A stretch of 64,000 nucleotides of DNA from Pseudodesulfovibrio senegalensis (GTDB taxonomy: Bacteria; Desulfobacterota; Desulfovibrionia; Desulfovibrionales; Desulfovibrionaceae): NCBI RefSeq assembly GCF_008830225.1, contig NZ_WAIE01000004.1:62001-126000 (forward strand), read 5' to 3'. This document shows, piece by piece, positions 16,543-23,945 of the stretch. The translations under genes were made by a program, and so were the position numbers. Under the pieces are notes generated by a model. It was not told where the DNA came from. It saw only the letters and a list, made by a program, of their open reading frames with translations, and searched no databases. Positions within the stretch are counted from its first letter, which is position 1. Each line of letters begins with the position of its first letter.

Positions 16543-17166
16543 TCATGCGTTTTGCCGGGAAAACGTTTGGGCGTCCATGTTGGCGAAACGCACCTGCCAG
16601 CTTCCGTGGTCAAGGGTCAGCAGGGTCAGGCGGCAGTAGTCCTGATCCATGTCGAACAGGCGGTCAAGGGGCGTTTGTCGCACAAGGCAGAGCAGGGTGC
16701 GTATGAACCCTGCGTGGGTCACGGCCAGCACCGAGTCGGCGGGTTCGTTTTTCATGATGTCCAGAAAGCGGGCGGCCCGTTTCTGCACCTGCGCAAAGCT
16801 TTCGCCCTGCTCGGGAACGAACCCCCCCAGATCGTTTCCCCGCTGTTCAAATTGGCCGGGAAATGCGGCCCGGACGTCGTCCTTGGTCATTCCCTCCCAG
16901 CGGCCGAGGTTGATTTCGCGCAGCAGGGGCATGGGCTCGGCCGCAAGCGGGGCGGGGTGTTGTTCCAGCGCGAGCCGGGCAGTATGCATGGTGCGGCCCA
17001 GGTCACTGCATACGGCCTTGTCCAGCCGCACGTTTTTCAGGGCCTGTCCCATGGCCGCGGCCTGTTCTTTGCCGGTTTGGTCCAGCGGCACGTCCGTGCA
17101 GCCAATGAACCGGCGCGGGGTGATCTGGGGAATCTGGCCGTGGCGGAGGATATAAAGCTGCTGCAT
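16543..17166 (-). CDS. Histidine phosphatase (phosphoglycerate mutase-like) superfamily protein
   Basis: Branch-1 histidine phosphatase of 207 residues. The phospho-His motif LYILRHGQIP lies at residues 4-13, the second Arg in SDLGRTMHTA near 58, and the second catalytic His in LAVTHAGFIRTLL near 153. The motif spacing and EINLGRWEGM fit the CobC/GpmB group, which acts on small phospho-metabolites such as alpha-ribazole phosphate. It follows tunR by 10 bp on the same strand, so its expression may be tied to tungstate/molybdate status. The substrate is not deducible; a cofactor-phosphate role is a guess from context. Confidence 0.85.
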   Translation of the reverse strand: MQQLYILRHGQIPQITPRRFIGCTDVPLDQTGKEQAAAMGQALKNVRLDKAVCSDLGRTMHTARLALEQHPAPLAAEPMPLLREINLGRWEGMTKDDVRAAFPGQFEQRGNDLGGFVPEQGESFAQVQKRAARFLDIMKNEPADSVLAVTHAGFIRTLLCLVRQTPLDRLFDMDQDYCRLTLLTLDHGSWQVRFANMDAQTFSRQNA

Positions 17167-17176
17167 GGCGATGCCT

Positions 17177-18247
17177 CTAGAGGGTGTTCAGGATTACGGA
17201 AAGGGCCTTGAACGAGAAACGTGCCGTGTCCCCGGCCTGTATGCCCATGATCTGCGCGGTTTTGGTGGACACGAGTGCGCAGACATTCTGGCCGAACTTC
17301 GTGCGGGCGTTGATTTCCGTGATGACCGGATTGGAGCGCACCGAGGTCACGGTCGCGTCCAGCCGGTTGCGGCGGGAGCCCCCGGTGTGGGCCGGGTTGG
17401 CGCAGACCGCCACCAGCGGGGCCTTGACCGAGGCGGCCACAGTGGTTCCCGGCTGCAACGCCAGCGTGTTCAGGCTTTCCGTTGTGATGACCGCGCAAAG
17501 GCGTTGCCCGTGGGCGGTTTCCAGCATGATTTCTGCCATGACCGGATCGCGAACGATGTCCGTGACCCGGCAGGAAAAGGTGTTGCGTGCGCTGGTCTTG
17601 TCGCGGAGGTCGTCCATTGCCAGCCTGCGCACGATGCGGGAAGCGTCCTGACTGGAATAGCGTTGCAGCACGGCGGTGAGTTCCGGGGAAGACTGGCCGA
17701 GCACGGATTGCACCACGGCCAGGGGTACGCCGTTGCGCAGCATTTCCACGGCGCGGGTATTGCGCAACACGCGGGCTGTGGCCAGTTCGCGCGGCACGCC
17801 GCATTGGTCTGCCCGGGCATAGAAGGCGCGGCGCACCTGTCCCTGGTCTGCATTCAGGAAATGGCCCTGGCTGCCTGCGGCCATGGGGCTTTCCAGCACC
17901 CGGCGCAGTTCCCGGCACAGCCCCTGCGGCAGGGGAACCTCGCGCGTGTTGCCGTTTTTGCCGAACAGGGCCGTGCCCTGCGTCAGGTCAAGATCCCTGT
18001 CGTGGTCCAGAGCCAGCACCTCGCCCAATCGCGCTCCGGTGTGGCGCAGCAGCAGGAAGATGAGGCGCATGCGTTCGCGGGCGCGCATATGGTCTGCACG
18101 GGAAGCCGTGCCGCGCCAGATGTCGAATGCGGCTTCCAGCCGGGCCGCCTGTTCGGGGCTGAGCAGCCTGATTCCTTCGGGAACCGTGAAAATTTCACTG
18201 GGTGCCAGATTGCTGTCGGATGCGTTCATGTGGTTGCCGTGGGTCAC
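17177..18247 (-). CDS. tunR: TunR-type tungstate/molybdate-responsive regulator (recombinase fold + two TOBE/Mop domains)
   Basis: Regulator of 356 residues matching the architecture of TunR, the Desulfovibrio regulator of molybdate/tungstate genes: an N-terminal tyrosine-recombinase-like DNA-binding domain (about 25-210) and two C-terminal molybdate-binding TOBE/Mop repeats (about 215-285 and 290-356, each with the TS/R-x-x-V...SLN / TKTAQIMGIQAGD pattern). The recombinase part keeps the first Arg (TGARLGEVLAL) and the VLRNTRAVEML helix, but the HxLR His and LGHSS His are replaced (ARVLR, LGQSS), fitting a DNA-binding rather than recombining role. It is divergent from modA with 103 bp between, the expected place for its operator. 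GTG 18247 is used; ATG 18229 is an alternative without ribosome site. Confidence 0.85.
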   Translation of the reverse strand: MTHGNHMNASDSNLAPSEIFTVPEGIRLLSPEQAARLEAAFDIWRGTASRADHMRARERMRLIFLLLRHTGARLGEVLALDHDRDLDLTQGTALFGKNGNTREVPLPQGLCRELRRVLESPMAAGSQGHFLNADQGQVRRAFYARADQCGVPRELATARVLRNTRAVEMLRNGVPLAVVQSVLGQSSPELTAVLQRYSSQDASRIVRRLAMDDLRDKTSARNTFSCRVTDIVRDPVMAEIMLETAHGQRLCAVITTESLNTLALQPGTTVAASVKAPLVAVCANPAHTGGSRRNRLDATVTSVRSNPVITEINARTKFGQNVCALVSTKTAQIMGIQAGDTARFSFKALSVILNTL

Positions 18248-18287
18248 GGATTTTCCAGCAGGCGTGACTCGGTTGAGGTTGGGCAGC

Positions 18288-18328
18288 GTTGTATCTACAT
18301 ATCAAGACGGGCGGGTGTTGTAAATTAC
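18288..18328. promoter_or_regulatory. Candidate TunR-binding repeats in the tunR-modA divergent region
   Basis: The direct repeats GTTGTATCTAC (18288-18298) and GTTGTAAATTAC (18317-18328), start-to-start 29 bp, lie between tunR and modA just ahead of a plausible -10 (GATATAAA at 18333). That TunR binds here is inferred from position only; I could not compare them with a published motif. Confidence 0.35.
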
Positions 18329-18350
18329 GCACGATATAAAGGAGATTGGA

Positions 18351-19085
18351 ATGAAACGCATTGCTTCCATTGTTTTGGCTCTGGTTCTGTTGCTGCCGTC
18401 CTCGGTTTTCGCGGCGGACATCATGGTGGCGCAGGCCGCCAACTTCATGCCCGCCATGAAGGAAATCATCCCCGCGTTCGAGGCCAAGACCGGGCTGACC
18501 GTGCAGGCCACCTACACGTCCACCGGCAAACTTTACGGACAGATCATCAACGGCGCGCCTTTCGACCTGTTCCTGGCCGCGGACCAGCGCCGTCCGGAAG
18601 CCCTTTTTGCCAAAGAGCTTTGCGAAAAGCCGTTTGTGTACGCCAAGGGCCAGATTGTGCTCTGGACCAAGAAGAAGAACCTCTGCGCCATGGAATGGAC
18701 CAGCGCGCTGAAGGACCCGTCCGTTTCCAAGATCGCCATCGCCAACACGGAAACCGCTCCCTACGGAACCTCGGCCATGAACGCGCTGAAATCCGCGGGG
18801 CTGTGGGAATCGATGAAGTCCGAACTGGTCTACGGCCAGTCCATCGCTCAGGTGTTCCAGTATGCGTCCACCGGCGCTGCCGACGTGGGCCTGTGTGCCT
18901 TTTCTTCTGTCTTTACCGAAGAAGGCCAGAAGGGCTGCTACACGCTCATCGAACTGGCCCCGCCCGTGGTGCAGGCCGCCTGCGTGCTCAAAAAGGCCGC
19001 AAACAACAAGAACGTGGCCCGTTTCGTGGAGTTTCTCGGCTCCGACGAGGTCGCTGCCATCAAGAAAAAGTACGGGTACAAGTAA
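18351..19085 (+). CDS. modA: Molybdate/tungstate ABC transporter, periplasmic binding protein ModA (first copy)
   Basis: Periplasmic oxyanion-binding protein of 244 residues. A classic signal peptide (MKRIASIVLALVLLLPSSVFA, cleavage before ADIMV) precedes the ModA pattern: VAQAANFMPAMKEI, TSTGKLYGQI with the anion-contacting Ser/Thr, APFDLFLAADQRRPEALF, IANTETAPYGTSAMNALK and FVEFLGSDEVAAIKKKYGY at the end. AAAGGAG lies ideally upstream of the ATG. First gene of a five-gene transport operon and divergent from tunR, so probably repressed when molybdate or tungstate is plentiful. Sequence alone does not separate molybdate from tungstate preference. Confidence 0.93.
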   Translation: MKRIASIVLALVLLLPSSVFAADIMVAQAANFMPAMKEIIPAFEAKTGLTVQATYTSTGKLYGQIINGAPFDLFLAADQRRPEALFAKELCEKPFVYAKGQIVLWTKKKNLCAMEWTSALKDPSVSKIAIANTETAPYGTSAMNALKSAGLWESMKSELVYGQSIAQVFQYASTGAADVGLCAFSSVFTEEGQKGCYTLIELAPPVVQAACVLKKAANNKNVARFVEFLGSDEVAAIKKKYGYK

Positions 19086-19088
19086 CGC

Positions 19089-19745
19089 ATGGAATGGGAG
19101 CCGTTTTACCTTTCGGCCAAGCTGGCCTTCTGGACCATGCTGATCATCCCGTTCATCGCAGCTCCCATCGCCTGCATGCTGGCCTTTGGCCGGTTTGCGG
19201 GCAAGAGCGCGGTGGACGCGCTGGTATCCCTGCCCATGGTGCTGCCGCCCACGGTGCTGGGGTTCTGGCTGCTGGTGATCATGGGGCCGCACGGCTCGCT
19301 GGGCATGTTCTGGGAAAACATGACCGGACAAAGGCTTGTGTTCAGCTTTATGGGCATCCTCCTGGCTTCGCTGGTGTTCAACCTGCCGTTTGCGGTTCAA
19401 CCCCTGCGCGCCGCCTTTGAAAAGCTGGACCACAGGCTGCTGGAAAGCGCAGCCATACTGGGGCTTACGCGCACACAGGCCTTTGTGCGGGTCATCATTC
19501 CCAACAGCCTCGGCGGGCTGGCCGCCTCTTCGATTCTGGTGTTCGCCCACAGTCTGGGCGAGTTCGGGGTCATCCTCATGGTCGGCGGGAGTATTCCCGG
19601 CGAGACCAAGGTGGCGTCCGTGGCCATTTTCGAGGCCGTGGAAGCGCTTCGGTTCGACGACGCGTTCCTCATGTCCGCCGCGCTGGTGCCGGTCAGTTTC
19701 GTGGTTCTACTCATCATCAACCGAATCAACGGGAGGCGTTCATGA
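19089..19745 (+). CDS. modB: Molybdate/tungstate ABC transporter permease ModB (first copy)
   Basis: Inner-membrane permease of 218 residues with five to six hydrophobic helices. The ModB/CysT hallmark VDALVSLPMVLPPTVLGFWLL lies near residues 38-58, and the EAA loop that docks the ATPase is ESAAILGLTRTQAFVRVIIPNSLGGL near 118-143, followed by FAHSLGEFGVILMVGG. It starts 3 bp after modA and overlaps modC by 4 bp, so the three are co-translated. It is the closer match to standard ModB of the two permeases in this locus. Confidence 0.93.
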   Translation: MEWEPFYLSAKLAFWTMLIIPFIAAPIACMLAFGRFAGKSAVDALVSLPMVLPPTVLGFWLLVIMGPHGSLGMFWENMTGQRLVFSFMGILLASLVFNLPFAVQPLRAAFEKLDHRLLESAAILGLTRTQAFVRVIIPNSLGGLAASSILVFAHSLGEFGVILMVGGSIPGETKVASVAIFEAVEALRFDDAFLMSAALVPVSFVVLLIINRINGRRS

Positions 19746-20449
19746 CAGCGCCGTCAATCTTGCAAGTGGCCGTACGCAAGCAGCTCGACCATTACGACCT
19801 TGACGTGGATTTTACCTGCGAGGCGGGAACGCTCACGGCCATCGTGGGGCCGTCCGGTGCGGGCAAGACCACGCTGATCCGCATCATCGCCGGGCTGGAA
19901 CGGCCCGATGCCGGGCGGGTCTGTCTGGGCGATACCTGCTGGACCGACACGGACGCGGGCGTGTTCATGCATGCGCGCAAACGTCGGCTCGGGCTGGTCT
20001 TTCAGGAATACACGCTGTTTCCGCACCTCAACGTGCGCAAGAACGTGGCCTTTGCCGCCTCGGACCCGGGGCGCGTGGAACAACTCATGACCCTGTTCGG
20101 CATCAGCCACCTTGCGGACAAGCGTCCCTCGGCCATTTCCGGGGGCGAACGCCAGCGGGCCGCATTTTGCCAGGCCCTTGCCCGCGACCCCGTGCTTCTG
20201 CTGCTGGATGAGCCGTTTTCCGCGCTGGACGCCGGGACCCGGCGCAGCCTGCGCAGCGAATTGCGGGATATCAAGGACGAACTGGACATTCCCGTGCTGC
20301 ACGTGACGCACGATCTGGAAGAGGCCGAATATCTGGGCGATTCCATTCTGGCCGTGGACCATGGCCGGGTGTCGCCGGATTGGTTCAGCGGCCAGATGTG
20401 TTCCTTGCGCAGTATGAATACTTCCATAAATCAAGAGAGTTACATATGA
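19742..20449 (+). CDS. modC: Molybdate/tungstate ABC transporter ATPase ModC (lacking the C-terminal TOBE domain)
   Basis: ATP-binding subunit of 235 residues. Walker A GPSGAGKTTLIRI near residues 37-49, Q-loop VFQEYTLFPHL near 88, signature SGGERQRAAFCQALARDP near 133, Walker B LLLLDEPFSALD near 155 and switch His in LHVTHDLEEAEYLG. E. coli ModC is about 350 residues with a C-terminal molybdate-binding TOBE domain; this protein stops right after the ATPase core, so trans-inhibition by molybdate is probably absent and control falls to TunR. It is the only ATPase for two permeases in this locus. The 4-bp overlap with the next gene (ATGA at 20446) shows coupling. Confidence 0.92.
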   Translation: MTAPSILQVAVRKQLDHYDLDVDFTCEAGTLTAIVGPSGAGKTTLIRIIAGLERPDAGRVCLGDTCWTDTDAGVFMHARKRRLGLVFQEYTLFPHLNVRKNVAFAASDPGRVEQLMTLFGISHLADKRPSAISGGERQRAAFCQALARDPVLLLLDEPFSALDAGTRRSLRSELRDIKDELDIPVLHVTHDLEEAEYLGDSILAVDHGRVSPDWFSGQMCSLRSMNTSINQESYI

Positions 20450-21174
20450 AACGCTTTCTATGCATGGTGGTGGCGCTGGTTCTGTTTGCCGCGCCTGCTT
20501 TTGCCGGAGAAAACATGGTTTTGGCCGCGGGCGGCGGATACAAGAAAATGGTCAACGCCTTGGCCAAGGTCTACAAGACCGAGACCGGCAACGACGTGCA
20601 GCTCGTGTATGGCAACATGGGCCGGGTCACGGCCCAGGCCAAGAACAGCGGCGCCGTGGACATGGTCATCGGGGCCCGGTTCTTTTTTTCGCGCGCCAAG
20701 CTGAATTTTGCCCGCACCATGGAATTGGGGAGTGGCCGCCTTGTGCTGGCATGGCCCAAGGATGCGAGCGGCGGCAATGATCCCGCGGCTCTGCTCACGG
20801 CCTCTTCGGCCAAGCGCATTGCCCATCCCGATCCTGTCCGGGCCATATATGGCCGGGCCGCGCACCAGTATCTGGAACGTTCCGGGCTGTTGCCGGAGGT
20901 GGAAAAACACATCGTGGTGGTGGCCACCGTGCCGCAGGTGTTTTCCTATCTGAGCATCAACGAGGTGGACCTCGGATTCCTGAATCTGACCCATGCCCTG
21001 AACGTGCACGATTCGTTGGGCGGGTTCATCGAGGTGCCGCAGCAATATTACGACCCCATCGACATCATTGCCGGGGAGTTGAACAATGCCGCCCATCCCG
21101 AGCGGGTCGCGGATTTTTTCCGTTTTCTGAAAACGGACAAGGCCCGCAGCATCATTCAGGAAAACGGACTGTAA
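20446..21174 (+). CDS. Second ModA-like substrate-binding protein
   Basis: Exported binding protein of 242 residues, a diverged relative of ModA. Signal peptide MKRFLCMVVALVLFAAPAFA is followed by GENMVLAAGGGYKKMVNALA and YGNMGRVTAQAKNSGAVDMV, the positions that in ModA carry the anion-binding Ser/Thr (here GGGYK and GNMG), then VVVATVPQVFSYLSINEVDLGFLN in place of the second lobe motif. The ligand pocket therefore differs from ModA1, and it may bind tungstate or a different oxyanion, an inference. ATG 20446 lies inside the modC stop (ATGA) with GAGAG upstream. Confidence 0.82.
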   Translation: MKRFLCMVVALVLFAAPAFAGENMVLAAGGGYKKMVNALAKVYKTETGNDVQLVYGNMGRVTAQAKNSGAVDMVIGARFFFSRAKLNFARTMELGSGRLVLAWPKDASGGNDPAALLTASSAKRIAHPDPVRAIYGRAAHQYLERSGLLPEVEKHIVVVATVPQVFSYLSINEVDLGFLNLTHALNVHDSLGGFIEVPQQYYDPIDIIAGELNNAAHPERVADFFRFLKTDKARSIIQENGL

Positions 21175-21177
21175 CCC

Positions 21178-21846
21178 GTGTCCTGGCAGGCGATCCTGCT
21201 TGACGCCTCGACCTGGGGGCCGTTGCTGCTAACTGCCCGGGTCATGGCTGTGGCCGGGGTGCTGTTGCTTGTGGCCGGGGTGCTCATCGCCTATTATCTC
21301 ACCTGCAGCCGGTCGCGCCTGCGGCCGGTTGTGGATTTTCTGGTTACGTTGCCGCTGGTTTTCCCTCCCATTGCCACGGGGTTCGCCCTGCTGCTCTTTT
21401 TCGGCAGGGACGGCCCGGTGGGAAGGCTGACCGGAGCGGAACTGGTCTTCAGCTTTCCGGGCGTGGTGCTGGCCTCGTTCGTGGCCGGGCTGCCGCTCAT
21501 GGTCAAACCCGTGGAGGCGGCCCTGCGCGGTCATGGTCGCAAGCTGGCCGAGGCCGCATACGTGCTGGGCAAAAGCGAATGGCAGACTTTTTCACAGGTC
21601 TTGCTGCCCAACGTGCGCCGCAGCGTGCTGGCCGGCTGGCTGCTGGCGTTGGGACGCTGCCTGGGCGAGGTGGGCATGACCCTCATGCTGGGCGGCAACG
21701 TCATCGGCAAGACCAACACGTTGTCTTTGGAGATATACAACGCCGTATTCAGCGGCGAATTCGACCGGGCCATTGTACTGTCCTGCGTCATCGGGGTGGT
21801 TTCCCTTGCCCTGTACGCGGCGCTCAGGCGGTTGTCCGCAGTTTGA
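21178..21846 (+). CDS. Second ModB-like ABC permease
   Basis: Permease of 222 residues with GTG start 4 bp after the second binding protein. The transport-permease hallmark VVDFLVTLPLVFPPIATGFA lies near residue 49, and the EAA motif is EAAYVLGKSEWQTFSQVLLPNVRRSVL near 123-149, then GRCLGEVGMTLMLGGNVIGKTN. It is clearly paralogous to the first ModB but diverged. As no second ATPase follows, it probably shares ModC, either as a separate homodimeric transporter or as a heterodimer with the first permease. Last transporter gene of the operon. Confidence 0.87.
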   Translation: MSWQAILLDASTWGPLLLTARVMAVAGVLLLVAGVLIAYYLTCSRSRLRPVVDFLVTLPLVFPPIATGFALLLFFGRDGPVGRLTGAELVFSFPGVVLASFVAGLPLMVKPVEAALRGHGRKLAEAAYVLGKSEWQTFSQVLLPNVRRSVLAGWLLALGRCLGEVGMTLMLGGNVIGKTNTLSLEIYNAVFSGEFDRAIVLSCVIGVVSLALYAALRRLSAV

Positions 21847-21872
21847 CAGGTAACGGAATACAAGGAGTAGAC

Positions 21873-22619
21873 ATGAGCGAGATTCTTGCCGCGGTCCGGG
21901 ACAGGGCCGTGGAAATATGGAAAAAGGAAGATATTCTGGGACAGAGCGTGCGGGTGGTCACCGGCCCGCTCAGTGTGGAACAGGCCATCGGCGATCCGGG
22001 CGGCGGGGATTTTCCCATCCAGAAGGGCAAGGAAAAACTCATGGAGGCCGGAGTGGGCGATGCCCGCGGGCAGGCCTTTACCGACGACTTCGGCACGCAC
22101 AGCGCCACGTTGGGCGAAATTGCGCAGTTGCCGCTGGATTCCAATTTCAACCGCGCCGTGTTCGTGGCCGCGTTCAATGCGGCCATGCGTAGCATCGGGC
22201 AATCGGAAAACACCGTGCATTGCAGGGACAACGGCCCGCACGACTGTGCCGCGCAGTTGCCCGATTACATTCGGAAAACCTACGGCAAGCCGCGCATAAC
22301 CCATGTGGGCTTTCAGCCCGCTATGATCGAATCCGTGGGCAGGGAGTTCGAATTGCGGGTGCTGGATCTCGACCCGGACAACATCGGCCAGACGCGGCGC
22401 GGCGTGCTTGTGGAAGGCCCGGAAGCGGCCGCCGAAGCCATTGAATGGGCCGAACTGCTCATGGTCACCGGCACCACGCTGGCCAATGCCACCATCGACA
22501 ACTTCATTGACGCCGAAGGCCGGGGCGTGACAGGCGCGCCCGTGCTCTTTTACGGCACCACCATTGCGGCGGCCTGCGATCTCATGGGCTGGGACCGTTT
22601 TTGCCCCATGAGCAGCTAG
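21873..22619 (+). CDS. DUF4213/DUF364 family protein (putative metal-chelating, Rossmann-like)
   Basis: Cytoplasmic protein of 248 residues. The C-terminal half fits DUF364: ITHVGFQPAMIESVGREFEL then VLDLDPDNIGQTRRGV, AELLMVTGTTLANATIDNFI and VLFYGTTIAAACDLMGWDRF, an alternating beta/alpha Rossmann-like series. The N-terminal part (PIQKGKEKLMEA, AFTDDFGTHSATLGEIAQLP, FNAAMRSIG) fits the DUF4213 segment found with it. Homologues are annotated as putative heavy-metal chelation proteins and are often next to molybdenum or other metal transport genes. AAGGAG precedes the ATG. Placed 26 bp after the second permease and followed by a terminator, it belongs to the mod operon, where handling of imported oxyanion is a reasonable guess. 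Confidence 0.75.
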   Translation: MSEILAAVRDRAVEIWKKEDILGQSVRVVTGPLSVEQAIGDPGGGDFPIQKGKEKLMEAGVGDARGQAFTDDFGTHSATLGEIAQLPLDSNFNRAVFVAAFNAAMRSIGQSENTVHCRDNGPHDCAAQLPDYIRKTYGKPRITHVGFQPAMIESVGREFELRVLDLDPDNIGQTRRGVLVEGPEAAAEAIEWAELLMVTGTTLANATIDNFIDAEGRGVTGAPVLFYGTTIAAACDLMGWDRFCPMSS

Positions 22620-22647
22620 CCTTTCATACGCATACTCGATTTCACCG

Positions 22648-22680
22648 GGCGGTGCAGGAGTTCTCCTGCGCCGCCTTTTG
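22648..22680 (+). terminator. Terminator of the mod operon
   Basis: The arms GGCGGTGCAGGAG / CTCCTGCGCCGCC pair around TT and are followed by TTTT, 29 bp after the DUF364 stop codon. Confidence 0.85.
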
Positions 22681-22689
22681 TCATCGTGC

Positions 22690-22856
22690 TGTGCAGAACA
22701 TATTAAAAAGGTCATTGACCGAATATGTCTTTTGGGGCATAATAATAATATTATATTGAAATAATTATTATTTTTTTTGAAAATAACGAAAAAAGATCTC
22801 CCGGTCAGCCTCGTTCGACGGCGTTGTTCGGGAGGATATCACGGAGTTTGGTGAAC
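22690..22856 (+). promoter_or_regulatory. AT-rich promoter region and hairpin leader of the aldehyde oxidoreductase locus
   Basis: About 100 bp (22690-22795) is almost pure A/T in an otherwise GC-rich region, with overlapping ATAATAAT / ATTATTAT arms around 22740-22775 and several possible -10 boxes. It is followed by a leader in which CTCCCG (22798-22803) can pair with CGGGAG (22829-22834) around an inner GCC / GGC stem. This could hide a purine-rich ribosome-like site. I do not recognise a known riboswitch class. Confidence 0.4.
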
Positions 22857-23879
22857 ATGAAAACGGTAGCAGTGGAGGAGGCCGTGGGAATGGTCCTGTG
22901 TCATGATATGACGCGGATCGTTCCCGGAGAGTCCAAGGGACCGGCCTTTCGCAAGGGGCATGTCATCAGCGAGCAGGATATTCCCCTGCTTCTGGAAATA
23001 GGCAAGGAACACATCTACGTGCTGGACCTCGAAGAGGGCCAGCTGCATGAAAACGAAGCGGCGCGGCGCATCGCCAATGCCGTGGCCGGACCGGGCCTGA
23101 GCCTGAGCAGCGTGAGCGAGGGCCGCATCAACATGACCGCCTCGCCCGGGCTTTTGCGCGTGGACGTTGCAGCCCTGAACCGCGTCAACTCGGTGGAGGA
23201 AGTGGTCGTGGCCACCATGCACAACGGCCTGCTGGTGACCGAGCCGCGCGAGGTGGCCGGAACCCGCGTTGTTCCGCTGGTGGTGGACGAAGAGCGCGTG
23301 CGCCGGGTGGAGGAGATCTGTAGCGAGACCGGCCCGGTGCTTCGGGTCAAGCCGTTTCTGCCCTTCAATGTGGGCGTTGTCACCACGGGCAGCGAAGTTT
23401 TTCATGGCCGCATCCGGGACCGTTTCGGCCCTGTGGTGCGCCGCAAGTTCGAATCCATGGGTTCCACCATCGCCGGGCAGGTTTTCGTCAGCGACGAGCC
23501 GGACATGACCCGCGACGCCATTCTGGAATTCATCGACAACGGAGCCACCATGGTGGTGCTCACGGGCGGCATGTCCGTGGACCCGGACGACCAGACCCCG
23601 GCCAGCATCCGCGCCACCGGGGCCGACGTTGTCACCTACGGCTCGCCCACGTTCCCGGGTGCCATGTTCATGCTCGCCTATCTGGACGGCGTGCCCATCG
23701 TGGGCCTGCCCGGGTGCGTCATGTACTACCGCGCCTCCATTTACGATCTCGTCGTTCCCCGACTGCTGGTGGGTGAGAAGGTCACCCGTGAAGACATCGT
23801 GGCCCTTGGCCACGGCGGTTTTTGCGCGGGGTGCGATACGTGCCGATTCCCGGTCTGTCCGTTTGGCAAGGCCGGTTAG
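22857..23879 (+). CDS. MoeA/MogA-like molybdopterin-binding protein with C-terminal cysteine cluster
   Basis: Predicted molybdenum-cofactor handling protein of 340 residues. The MoCF-biosynthesis fold is seen at VGVVTTGSEVFHGRIRDRFG near residue 170, ATMVVLTGGMSVDPDDQTPA near 230 and PTFPGAMFMLAYLDGVPIVG near 262. The N-terminal part (VEEAVGMVLCHDMTRIVPGE, FRKGHVISEQDIPLLLEIGK) fits a MoeA-type beta domain. It is shorter than MoeA and ends CAGCDTCRFPVCPFG, four cysteines in C-x2-C-x2-C-x4-C spacing, which suggests a bound metal or Fe-S cluster. It sits 66 bp upstream of the aldehyde oxidoreductase, so it is more likely a dedicated cofactor-loading factor than general MoeA. GTG 22851 is an alternative start. 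Confidence 0.82.
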   Translation: MKTVAVEEAVGMVLCHDMTRIVPGESKGPAFRKGHVISEQDIPLLLEIGKEHIYVLDLEEGQLHENEAARRIANAVAGPGLSLSSVSEGRINMTASPGLLRVDVAALNRVNSVEEVVVATMHNGLLVTEPREVAGTRVVPLVVDEERVRRVEEICSETGPVLRVKPFLPFNVGVVTTGSEVFHGRIRDRFGPVVRRKFESMGSTIAGQVFVSDEPDMTRDAILEFIDNGATMVVLTGGMSVDPDDQTPASIRATGADVVTYGSPTFPGAMFMLAYLDGVPIVGLPGCVMYYRASIYDLVVPRLLVGEKVTREDIVALGHGGFCAGCDTCRFPVCPFGKAG

Positions 23880-23945
23880 AGCAATACTGCCCCTGAAGGG
23901 GTGACGATAGTCTGAATGCGTAAATCCGAACAAGGAGGATTTCGG

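Noticed and set aside
22798-22856. Molybdenum-cofactor riboswitch ahead of the MoeA-like gene
   Set aside because: A simple hairpin is present but I cannot match the conserved Moco RNA core.
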